NCBI GenBank assembly: GCA_013298775.1
Contig: JAAFIV010000042.1
Span: 1-38,087, forward strand
DNA length: 38,087 nucleotides
Origin: Ignavibacteria bacterium
Lineage (GTDB): Bacteria; Bacteroidota; Ignavibacteria; Kapaibacteriales; UBA4661
Reading direction: 5' to 3'
Shown here: piece after piece, positions 31,930 to 38,087 of the stretch
How the letters are laid out: every line of letters begins with the position of its first letter
How positions within the stretch are numbered: position 1 is the stretch's first letter
The notes under the pieces: generated by a model
The model's input: the letters and a program-made list of their open reading frames with translations, nothing else
What the model was told of the DNA's origin: nothing
The model's database searches: none
Translations under genes and position numbers: made by a program

Positions 31930-32397
31930 ATGAAGCGCATTTGGAAAACCCCTGCCTTGAAAATCAGTATTTGTGCGGTATGTGCGGCTGTTGTGCTTGG
32001 CATAACAGCATGTTCCGAGTGGAATCCTGCTGGCGGCGGCGAAGGCAGCTCGGATTTGTCAATGATTGAAACCGTTTGGGTGTATTCGCCCAAAAACAAC
32101 CTTGCCGATACCAAAGGCATGATATACGAACCGTCCATCAATGGCTTGAAACCTTTGGAGCATGGCGGTTTTCAGCTCAAGAGTAACGGCGAGTATATCA
32201 GTTTTGCGAGTGTCGGTTTTTGTGGCACACCGCCAGTTATCTATGGTGAATACAAAGGCGGAAGCTGGAACATGCTTGCAAATAACCGTCTTGCCGTCAA
32301 AGCGACGTACTGGCAACAGGGACAGTTTTTGTACGATACGCTGGAAGTTGTGTCGCATTCCTCGAACCAACTTGTACTGCGGAGCATTCGCCAATAA
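31930..32397 (+). CDS. lipoprotein of unknown function
   Basis: A 155-residue protein with a basic N-terminus, hydrophobic stretch and lipobox GITAC (lipidated C28), followed by a Gly/Ser linker (NPAGGGEGSSD) that often precedes outer-membrane lipoproteins. The folded part (about 45-155) is strand-rich with YSPKNNLADTKGMIYEP, a pattern of a lipocalin-like or small beta domain. I do not recognise a family. It is monocistronic and divergent from rsmE, with a hairpin terminator soon after the stop. Confidence 0.75.
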   Translation: MKRIWKTPALKISICAVCAAVVLGITACSEWNPAGGGEGSSDLSMIETVWVYSPKNNLADTKGMIYEPSINGLKPLEHGGFQLKSNGEYISFASVGFCGTPPVIYGEYKGGSWNMLANNRLAVKATYWQQGQFLYDTLEVVSHSSNQLVLRSIRQ

Positions 32398-32423
32398 AGC
32401 GAGAGAATGTCGTGTTTCAAGCC

Positions 32424-32462
32424 GCATCGCCGAGAGATTTTTTGTGAATCTTTCGGCGATGC
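32424..32462 (+). terminator. hairpin terminator after the lipoprotein gene
   Basis: GCATCGCCGAGAGATT (32424-32439) pairs with AATCTTTCGGCGATGC (32447-32462), with one mismatch. Only a weak T-tract (GTTTTA) follows. Confidence 0.65.
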
Positions 32463-32497
32463 ACGTTTTAAATCGAAATGTTCTGTAAAAATTTTCG

Positions 32498-32641
32498 GTA
32501 GCTGGTCAGGTCTTCCCGTCGGGCGGCTGAGGAGCGCAAAAACGCTGCCGTCCGGCGGGTGTACGCTTGCACACAACCTGCCGGACGGCTACTGTGCTTG
32601 TGATAACAGCCGCTTGGGCAGGAAGATACCTGACCAGTTAC
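32498..32641. mobile_element. miniature inverted-repeat element, IS66-like ends, interior type A (copy 2)
   Basis: The 144-bp element has ends GTAGCTGGTCAGGT and ACCTGACCAGTTAC (one mismatch with a G-T) and a perfect 8-bp flanking direct repeat AATTTTCG at 32490-32497 and 32642-32649. The interior holds CCGTCCGGC / GCCGGACGG and CGGGCGGCTG / CAGCCGCTTG pairs. It matches the copy at 21440-21585 through its whole length, with differences spread evenly, so both derive from one ancestor. Confidence 0.88.
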
Positions 32642-32784
32642 AATTTTCGCAGGAATTTTACTGATTGACAAAGAAAAATACTTGTCTGCAAAGCATGGCT
32701 TTAGTAGATTACGAACTTGTCCGAAACGTGCTGAAAAAGCATCGTTTTCCAAAAAGTTTATTATTCTTGAGACTTTCGCAAATG

Positions 32785-32806
32785 GCGCAGACAGGAGTGT
32801 CTGCGC
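32785..32806. repeat. GCGCAGACA-N4-TGTCTGCGC palindrome
   Basis: GCGCAGACA (32785-32793), GGAG, TGTCTGCGC (32798-32806): a perfect nine-base stem of the dispersed family. Confidence 0.75.
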
Positions 32807-32842
32807 TGCCATCTGAACAAGACTTCATGCGACTTCGGTAGA

Positions 32843-32860
32843 ACAGACACTTTTGTCTAT
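32843..32860. repeat. ACAGACA-N4-TGTCTAT palindrome (variant)
   Basis: ACAGACA (32843-32849), CTTT, TGTCTAT (32854-32860): an imperfect family member 36 bases after the previous one. Confidence 0.6.
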
Positions 32861-32955
32861 TTCCATACAACTGAGCATTTTGCGAACATCTTACTCTTAC
32901 TTTGCGTGACAATTTCACATCTTTTCTTTAACAATTTTTCTAGGAGTTGCTCTCA

Positions 32956-34035
32956 ATGATACGTTCAACGACACGTTCATTTCGCACCGTGATTTTCCCT
33001 GCGCTGCTGGGTAAAACGCTCAAAACAACTGTTCTCGCTGCCAGCGCGGTTCTTGCTATCGCGGGATGCTCAAAAAAAGTCGAAGTACCGCCAATTGCTG
33101 GCTTGGAGACATATGATGATAAAACCGCAAACTTTAGCCTCCAATATCCGAAAAATTGGAAAGCAACGCCCGAAGCTGGAAAATCCGTTACCTACTACTC
33201 CAATGAGCAGATTATGGAGCGGTTCAATGGCAACAATGCGTATGGCGAAATGGAACTTGCCGGCGCGAAAATTGGCGTAACGGTTACCAAACTTGAAGGT
33301 CCGATTAACTTGGACAGCGTCATCAATAGCGGTAAAATCTTTGAAGACCCCACTATTTATCAGCCGTTGCAGGATATTCAGTTCGACGGCGTAAAAGGCA
33401 GACGCTTGAGTTACTCGGTAAAATATGAAGATGGCGAATTCAAAGGCGAGAAATACTATGCAATGAAAGACAGCACCGCCCTCACCATTCTTGAGTTTGA
33501 GGCATTTGGTGGCTCCTTCGATGCCTTACATCCGAAGTTTGAAGAGATTTTCAAATCAACCAAACTTGCGTACTTCAAGCCTGTAAGCCGTGATACGGCT
33601 GGTGGCAAACCCGCAGAAACCTTCAAAGCCTCAGAAACACTCGCTTCGTATGATGGCTCTGGCTTTAGCATCAATTACCCGAATAACTTCTCGGCGAAAA
33701 ATGTTGGTGGCGGTACGCAATTCCAAGGTATTGGTGGTCCGTCGGATTGTATTATCAACATTTCGGTTGCAGATGCTTCCAAGCAAGGGAATTTGACCTC
33801 TATCATTGCTCAAAACAAAAAGCTCTATAAAGCAGAGTCTTCCAGCACAACCAAACTTGATGGCAACGACGCTGCGTACATCGAAGATACGCCCGTGAAA
33901 GATGTGCGCCGTCGCACGTACTTTAGCGTGAAGGGTGGAAAGCTCTACAAGGTTACCTTGCAATGGTTCAAGCCTGAGCAAGAGTTTTTCCTTCCCGTCT
34001 TTGAAAAATCACTCGCTTCCTTCAAGTTTAAATAA
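32956..34035 (+). CDS. lipoprotein with two tandem PsbP-like domains
   Basis: A 359-residue lipoprotein: lipobox AIAGC (lipidated C38), then two copies of a similar strand-rich unit. The first runs about 50-205 (YDDKTANFSLQYPKNWKATPEAGKSVTYYS) and the second about 228-359 (YDGSGFSINYPNNFSAKNVGGGTQFQG). Both begin with a F-S-[LI]-x-Y-P-x-[NK]-[WF] motif, as in PsbP/DcrB-like domains. Function in this group is unknown; the location is probably the periplasmic face of a membrane. ATG 32956 is preceded by TAGGAG at good spacing, so I prefer it to the TTG at 32947. A strong terminator follows. Confidence 0.8.
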   Translation: MIRSTTRSFRTVIFPALLGKTLKTTVLAASAVLAIAGCSKKVEVPPIAGLETYDDKTANFSLQYPKNWKATPEAGKSVTYYSNEQIMERFNGNNAYGEMELAGAKIGVTVTKLEGPINLDSVINSGKIFEDPTIYQPLQDIQFDGVKGRRLSYSVKYEDGEFKGEKYYAMKDSTALTILEFEAFGGSFDALHPKFEEIFKSTKLAYFKPVSRDTAGGKPAETFKASETLASYDGSGFSINYPNNFSAKNVGGGTQFQGIGGPSDCIINISVADASKQGNLTSIIAQNKKLYKAESSSTTKLDGNDAAYIEDTPVKDVRRRTYFSVKGGKLYKVTLQWFKPEQEFFLPVFEKSLASFKFK

Positions 34036-34099
34036 TGAAGTGATAAATAGGGCATGGGATATTGACCTAATGTTTTGTAAGTTATTGAAAAAACGTATA

Positions 34100-34129
34100 A
34101 AAGGAGTCTCTAAGAGGCTCCTTTTTTTA
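34100..34129 (+). terminator. intrinsic terminator after the PsbP-like lipoprotein
   Basis: AAAGGAG-TCTC (34100-34110) pairs with GAGG-CTCCTTT (34114-34124) around a three-base loop and is followed by seven or more T. Confidence 0.85.
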
Positions 34130-34191
34130 TGAATTTACCATGAAAGCCGCATGAATATCCTGTGAAAAAGCGCGTCGGTGAAATTTTTTTT

Positions 34192-34280
34192 TGGTTGGAG
34201 TTCTGGAAATTTGGTATAATTGTAATGTTGTTATGCTTGTCATGGGTGGCCGTACTACCGAAAAATCGGGGTGCGGCTAT
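34192..34280 (+). ncRNA. candidate short transcript: promoter plus terminator-like hairpin
   Basis: A TATAAT box lies at 34215-34220, with TTGGTT about 18 bases upstream. About 30 bases later GCCGTAC...CCGA (34249-34261) pairs with TCGG...GTGCGGC (34266-34277), followed by a run of eight T. Promoter and terminator alone would produce an RNA of roughly 55 bases. A 27-codon ORF starts at 34242 inside the hairpin. It could be a small RNA, or an attenuator in a long mreB leader. Sequence pattern only. Confidence 0.35.
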
Positions 34281-34511
34281 TTTTTTTGCGTAAAATCGGC
34301 TTCACATCGCTCGCAAACCCCATAAAAACTTGTAGATAGAGCATAACAACCGTATCGAACAAGAGAAATGGGGCAGAGTATTTGGGTAAAGTCAAAAGTA
34401 CAGTGATGAAAAAAGTCTTGAAAAATTTCAATACTTTATGCAATTTGTAGGCTTGCTTTTTTGAGCTATACTCTTTCCAAAATCTCTGCTGGAATCTCCT
34501 CCGAAGCAGAT

Positions 34512-34538
34512 TTGACAAGCATTTTTAGCGCATATTCA
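34512..34538 (+). promoter_or_regulatory. candidate mreB promoter
   Basis: TTGACA (34512-34517) and TATTCA (34533-34538) are spaced by 15 bases, ending 20 bases before the mreB ATG. The -35 is perfect but the spacing is short, so the call is weak. Confidence 0.35.
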
Positions 34539-34557
34539 TCCGTAAAACCGTTATCTT

Positions 34558-35580
34558 ATGGCAATCGGTATTTTCTCGAACGACATTGCAATAGACTTAG
34601 GCACAGCAAATACGCTTATTTGGGTAAAGGGCAAAGGCGTTGTCCTGAATGAGCCGTCGGTGGTCGCTTTCGACCGTGTGAGCAAACGCATTGTTGCTAT
34701 CGGACACGAAGCCCGCTCTATGGTGGGCAAAACACACCGCGATATTCATACTATTCGCCCACTCCAAGACGGCGTAATTGCTGACTTCGAGATTACCGAA
34801 GGAATGCTCCGCGCTTTTATTCGGAAAATTTCTCCGCAGTGGCAGCCCGCACGCCGCGTCGTTATTTGCGTTCCATCGGGAATTACCGAAGTGGAAAAAC
34901 GCGCCGTCCGCGATAGTGCTGAACACGCTGGCGCGAAAGAAGTGTATCTTATTTCCGAGCCAATGGCGGCGGCAATCGGCATCAATTTGAACGTTGCCGA
35001 GCCAGTTGGAAATCTTATCGTGGATATTGGCGGCGGAACGACCGAAATCGCGCTTATTTCCTTGTCTGGCATCGTGGGACATGAATCCATACGCATTGCA
35101 GGCGATGAAATGACGGATTCGGTCGTGCAATACTTCAAGAAAAATTACAATATCCTCATTGGCGAGCGTACAGCAGAGCTTATCAAATGCCAAGTCGGTT
35201 CGGCAGTTCCCTTCAAAGAAGAAGTGGAAATCGAAGTAAAAGGGCGCGATTTGGTTGCTGGTATTCCGCGCATGATTCGCGTCAGTTCGGTAGATATTCG
35301 CCAAGCCCTGAACGAGCCTGTAACCGCTATGGTCGAGGCAATTCGCACACTTTTGGAGCGTATGCCACCCGAACTTTCGGCAGATATTTTCGATAGAGGC
35401 ATCATGCTCACAGGCGGCGGCGCACTCTTGAAAGGATTGGATGAGCGCATTCGCCTTGAGACCAATCTTCCCGTTCACGTCGCCGAAGACCCGCTTACTG
35501 CCGTCGTGCGTGGCACGGGCAAGGTTCTGGAGAATTTGAACGACTATTCGGCGGTCTTGATTAAGAATCGTAGATATTAA
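34558..35580 (+). CDS. mreB: rod shape-determining actin-like protein MreB
   Basis: A 340-residue actin homologue that forms membrane-bound filaments guiding lateral wall synthesis. Motifs: phosphate 1 IAIDLGTANTLIW (11-23), connector 1, phosphate 2 LIVDIGGGTTEIA, adenosine region IMLTGGGALLKGLDERI. The N-terminal GIFSNDIAID lacks a long amphipathic helix but is normal for MreB. Length is standard. No mreC, mreD, mrdA or rodA follows; lepA is next after a 190-base gap, so mreB is separated from its usual operon partners. There is no clear ribosome site. Confidence 0.97.
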   Translation: MAIGIFSNDIAIDLGTANTLIWVKGKGVVLNEPSVVAFDRVSKRIVAIGHEARSMVGKTHRDIHTIRPLQDGVIADFEITEGMLRAFIRKISPQWQPARRVVICVPSGITEVEKRAVRDSAEHAGAKEVYLISEPMAAAIGINLNVAEPVGNLIVDIGGGTTEIALISLSGIVGHESIRIAGDEMTDSVVQYFKKNYNILIGERTAELIKCQVGSAVPFKEEVEIEVKGRDLVAGIPRMIRVSSVDIRQALNEPVTAMVEAIRTLLERMPPELSADIFDRGIMLTGGGALLKGLDERIRLETNLPVHVAEDPLTAVVRGTGKVLENLNDYSAVLIKNRRY

Positions 35581-35590
35581 GCATCTTTTG

Positions 35591-35612
35591 GCGCAGACAA
35601 GAGTGTCTGCGC
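35591..35612. repeat. GCGCAGACA-N4-TGTCTGCGC palindrome, first of a head-on pair
   Basis: GCGCAGACA (35591-35599), AGAG, TGTCTGCGC (35604-35612), a perfect nine-base stem just after mreB. Its AGAG loop is the reverse complement of the CTCT loop in the next copy, so the pair is inverted. Confidence 0.75.
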
Positions 35613-35630
35613 TACTAGTAAAATAAGTAG

Positions 35631-35650
35631 AGCAGACACTCTTGTCTGCT
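35631..35650. repeat. AGCAGACA-N4-TGTCTGCT palindrome, second of the pair
   Basis: AGCAGACA (35631-35638), CTCT, TGTCTGCT (35643-35650). Together with the previous copy and the TACT/AGTA linker it can form one long hairpin across 35591-35650. Confidence 0.75.
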
Positions 35651-35670
35651 CATTCAAGGAAAGCAATAAA

Positions 35671-35709
35671 GCGGCGTGGGATGCGTGCAAGAACACGTTC
35701 TCACGCCGC
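35671..35709. terminator. GC-rich hairpin between mreB and lepA
   Basis: GCGGCGTG (35671-35678) pairs with CACGCCGC (35702-35709), with GCGTG/CACG pairing inside. No T-run follows, so it may be an RNA stability structure or a rho-type site rather than an intrinsic terminator. Confidence 0.4.
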
Positions 35710-35769
35710 ACTGCTAATCGCCTGTTTGCAAGGCATTCACCCCCGCATCATACACCACCAATTCTCACC

Positions 35770-37575
35770 ATGAAGCAATATCGCAATTTCTGTATCATCG
35801 CCCACATTGACCATGGAAAATCCACGCTGGCAGACCGCCTCTTGGAATATACCGGAACGCTCCAAAAGCGCGAAATGACGATGAACCAAATGCTGGACTC
35901 GAATCCCCTAGAGCAGGAACGCGGCATCACGATTAAGCTCCATGCAATTCAAATGCGCTACACCGCGCTGAACCAAGAAAACTACATCCTGAATCTCATC
36001 GACACGCCCGGACACGTGGATTTTTCCTACGAGGTTTCGCGCTCGCTTGCCGCGTGCGAAGGCGCGTTGCTCGTCGTGGATGCGACGCAGGGCGTGGAAG
36101 CGCAGACCATTAGCAACCTATACCTCGCTATTGAAGCGGGGTTGGAGATTATTCCCGTCATCAACAAAATTGACCTTCCCAGTGCCGTTACCACGATTGA
36201 TTCTGTGAAACAGCAAGTTATGGATTTGATTGGCTGCAAAGAAGAAGATATGATTTTGGCTTCGGGCAAGTCTGGGATTGGTATTCAGGATATTTTGGAA
36301 GCCGTCGTCAAGCGCATTCCCGCGCCGAAAGGTAATCCCGAAGCACCGCTCCGCGCCCTCATTTACGATTCGCACTTCGACCCATATTTGGGCGTTGTCG
36401 TGAATGCTCGCGTGATTGACGGGCGTATCCGCGAGAAAGATAAAATCTACTTCTACGCGACGGATAAAGTTTATGAAGTGGAAGAATGTGGGTATATGAA
36501 AATGAGCCGCGTCCGCACGGGCGAAATTTCGGCGGGCGATGTAGGCTACATTACGGCGAGCATCAAAAATTTGCACGATACCAAAGTTGGCGATACTGTT
36601 ACGCACAACGAGCCGCGTGGTCCGCGCATTGAGGGCTTCAAGGAAGTAAAACCGATGGTCTTTAGCGGGATTTACCCTGCCGATAGCGATGATTTCGAGA
36701 ACCTCCGTGAAGCATTGCAAAAACTTTCGCTGAACGATTCGGCAATTAGTTTCGAGCCAGAAAGCTCGGTCGCGCTTGGATTCGGCTTCCGATGCGGCTT
36801 CTTGGGCTTGTTGCATATGGAAATCGTGCAGGAACGCCTTGAGCGCGAATTTGCACAAACGATTGTTACCACCGTCCCAACGGTGCGCTATCGCTTGGAA
36901 TTGACCAATGGCACGGAAAGCTGGATTGAATCGCCCGCGCAAATGCCCGACAACGTGAGTTCTATCAACGAAATCTACGAACCCTTCATCAAAGCGCAGA
37001 TTATCACGCCATCCGAATATATTGGCGTAATTATGAAGCTCTGCATGGACCGGCGTGGTATTTTCTTGGCGACGAATTACATCACCGAAACCCGCGTAGA
37101 AATGATGTTTGAATTGCCCCTCAGCGAAGTGATTTTTGACTTTTTCGACAAACTCAAATCTGGTACACGCGGCTACGCCTCGCTCGACTACGAGCCAATA
37201 GATATGCGCCCTGGCGACCTCATCAAGCTCGATATTCTCCTGAACGGAGAGCCTGTTGATGCGCTTTCCAGCATCGTTCACCGCCAAAAAGCATACGATT
37301 GGGGACGCAAACTGTGCAGTAAACTCAAAGAGCTTATTCCGCGTCAGATGTTTGAAGTGGCAATACAAGCCGCTATCGGCGCGAAAATTGTTGCCCGCGA
37401 CAACATCAGCGCGATTCGCAAAAACGTTCTTGCCAAGTGCTACGGCGGCGATATTTCCCGTAAACGCAAGCTCCTCGACAAACAAAAAGAAGGCAAAAAG
37501 CGCATGAAGCAAATTGGGCGCGTGGAAGTGCCGCAGGAAGCCTTCCTTGCTGTGTTGAGCATTGATGACGACTAG
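35770..37575 (+). CDS. lepA: elongation factor 4 (LepA) GTPase
   Basis: A 601-residue translational GTPase, full length for LepA. G motifs are AHIDHGKST (11-19), DTPGHVDF and NKIDLP; the effector region [11 protein letters not shown] is intact. LepA-specific parts are the domain with [23 protein letters not shown] and the C-terminal domain [32 protein letters not shown]. It acts on ribosomes during initiation and under ionic stress. The gene has a 464-codon open antisense frame, a shadow of its codon usage. It is followed 120 bases later by the MNT gene. Confidence 0.98.
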   Translation: MKQYRNFCIIAHIDHGKSTLADRLLEYTGTLQKREMTMNQMLDSNPLEQERGITIKLHAIQMRYTALNQENYILNLIDTPGHVDFSYEVSRSLAACEGALLVVDATQGVEAQTISNLYLAIEAGLEIIPVINKIDLPSAVTTIDSVKQQVMDLIGCKEEDMILASGKSGIGIQDILEAVVKRIPAPKGNPEAPLRALIYDSHFDPYLGVVVNARVIDGRIREKDKIYFYATDKVYEVEECGYMKMSRVRTGEISAGDVGYITASIKNLHDTKVGDTVTHNEPRGPRIEGFKEVKPMVFSGIYPADSDDFENLREALQKLSLNDSAISFEPESSVALGFGFRCGFLGLLHMEIVQERLEREFAQTIVTTVPTVRYRLELTNGTESWIESPAQMPDNVSSINEIYEPFIKAQIITPSEYIGVIMKLCMDRRGIFLATNYITETRVEMMFELPLSEVIFDFFDKLKSGTRGYASLDYEPIDMRPGDLIKLDILLNGEPVDALSSIVHRQKAYDWGRKLCSKLKELIPRQMFEVAIQAAIGAKIVARDNISAIRKNVLAKCYGGDISRKRKLLDKQKEGKKRMKQIGRVEVPQEAFLAVLSIDDD

Positions 37576-37697
37576 AGGAAAGGATGAAGTCTGAGGGCTG
37601 AATGCTGAAGGTTTTATGCGTGATTCGAGGCGTGAATCTTTGTTGTGTGCTGTGCGTAAAAATATCTTTAGTGATACGATTTTCTTGTAAATTTTCT

Positions 37698-37967
37698 ATG
37701 ACAACGCTGCCTATAATTCTTTCACAGCTTCACGAAGCAAAACCGCATTTGCAAGAGAAATATCCGCTTGCGATGATTGGTATTTTCGGTTCGTATTCGC
37801 GTGGCGAAGCTCTTCCCGATAGCGACGTGGATATTTTGGTGGAGTTTTCGCGCCCTGTCGGATTTGAAATTGCCGATTTAGCAATCGAATTAGAAGAAAT
37901 TTTAGGTGAGCGCGTTGATATTGCCAGCAAAAAAGGTATTTCATCGCAAATGATGCCTTTTATCTGA
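37698..37967 (+). CDS. MNT-type nucleotidyltransferase, probably frameshifted near its end
   Basis: From ATG 37698 the protein is 89 residues with the minimal nucleotidyltransferase fold: GIFGSYSRGEALPDSDVDILVEF holds GSYSRG (31-36) and D43/D45; the third acidic residue is D74 in RVDIAS. MNT proteins act as antitoxins of HEPN toxins by adenylylation. The C-terminus stops at MMPFI, earlier than usual. Removing one T at about 37965 gives PFIENYGNAYICFILEKIR with a stop overlapping the next ATG (38013) by ATGA, giving about 105 residues, the usual length. The stop at 37967 may thus come from a one-base insertion. Confidence 0.8.
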   Translation: MTTLPIILSQLHEAKPHLQEKYPLAMIGIFGSYSRGEALPDSDVDILVEFSRPVGFEIADLAIELEEILGERVDIASKKGISSQMMPFI

Positions 37968-38012
37968 AAACTACGGAAATGCTTACATTTGCTTTATTTT
38001 GGAGAAAATCAG

Positions 38013-38087
38013 ATGACAATTCTTGATTATATGCAGAGTGTTGGCACCTGGCTTGGCTGCCCTCATGCAAAAAAAAACTCTTTCAGA
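38013..38087 (+). CDS. start of a CDS running off the right end (partial)
   Basis: An ATG at 38013 is preceded by GGAG at 10 bases and opens MTILDYMQSVGTWLGCPH, which remains open to the window end. Its position after an MNT gene suggests a HEPN partner, but the 25 residues do not resemble a HEPN start, so I leave it unnamed. Confidence 0.4.
   Translation, partial: MTILDYMQSVGTWLGCPHAKKNSFR

Larger units (their letters stand above)
32398..32955. other. repeat-rich intergenic region
   Basis: This 560-base gap holds, in order, a terminator hairpin (32424-32462), a miniature element (32498-32641), and two GCAGACA-family palindromes (32785-32806, 32843-32860). I see no gene. The leader of the next lipoprotein lies at its right end. 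Confidence 0.7.

Noticed and set aside
34597-35478. 293-codon open frame on the minus strand opposite mreB
   Set aside because: Antisense shadow of mreB with Cys/His-rich, domain-free translation.
36118-37512. 464-codon open frame on the minus strand opposite lepA
   Set aside because: It lies wholly inside lepA; long antisense frames are a codon-usage shadow, and its translation shows no domain or signal.

Overview
This 38 kb window looks like an ordinary chromosomal stretch from a member of the Bacteroidota/Chlorobi (FCB) superphylum, possibly a Kapabacteria- or Ignavibacteria-like lineage. The evidence is a secreted GH13 amylase ending in a type IX secretion (T9SS) sorting domain, many lipoproteins and DUF proteins typical of that group, an LptC-like lipoprotein (so an LPS outer membrane is likely), and starts that often lack a Shine-Dalgarno site. 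The lineage call is inference. I see no rRNA, tRNA, CRISPR array, prophage or complete insertion sequence.

Layout. 1-1570 is a small accessory cluster: a frameshifted DUF4160 gene, DUF2442 and an Rpn-type PD-(D/E)XK nuclease. 1606-4255 holds fabD, pgsA, pgpA (fatty acid, then phosphatidylglycerol synthesis) and an HU protein with a Lys/Ala tail. 4256-5171 is mostly non-coding, with a perfect 30-bp inverted repeat and a small minus-strand ORF. 5172-10630 holds cdd (plus) and, on the minus strand, an SF2 helicase, lptC overlapping dusB, and a BON-domain protein. 10631-11945 is repeat-rich. 11946-17897 is a MacAB-like ABC exporter (adaptor, ATPase, two FtsX/MacB permeases) with a putative zinc metalloprotease lipoprotein inside it. 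17911-18377 is hicBA (minus). 18588-22123 holds the T9SS amylase and a small secreted protein that looks like a duplicate of its non-catalytic N-terminal region. 22224-22750 is a RelE/YafQ-type toxin-antitoxin pair. 22860-25095 has an Rrf2 iron-sulfur regulator divergent from an NtrC-type response regulator. 25176-30665 holds a LolC/E-like permease, a PchB-like chorismate mutase, DUF2807 and DUF3108 envelope proteins, rpmF and yceD/DUF177. 31026-38087 holds rsmE, two lipoproteins, mreB, lepA and a probably frameshifted MNT nucleotidyltransferase.

The most distinctive content is in the gaps. Three 143-146 bp miniature elements (9817-9959, 21440-21585, 32498-32641) share 13-bp ends of the form GTAACTGGTCAGG, and each is flanked by its own perfect 8-bp direct repeat. 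Two share an interior; the third has an unrelated one. A GTAA start with an 8-bp duplication matches what is known of IS66-family elements, so they look like IS66-mobilised MITEs. A second type of insertion with an 8-bp direct repeat lies between the adaptor and ATPase genes (13210-13353). A family of short GCAGACA-N4-TGTCTGC palindromes occurs at eight sites, and several other dispersed repeats are recorded below.

Two small genes appear broken by single-base frameshifts (DUF4160 and MNT), and the amylase leader plus N-terminal region looks duplicated, with one miniature element inserted just upstream of the copy.
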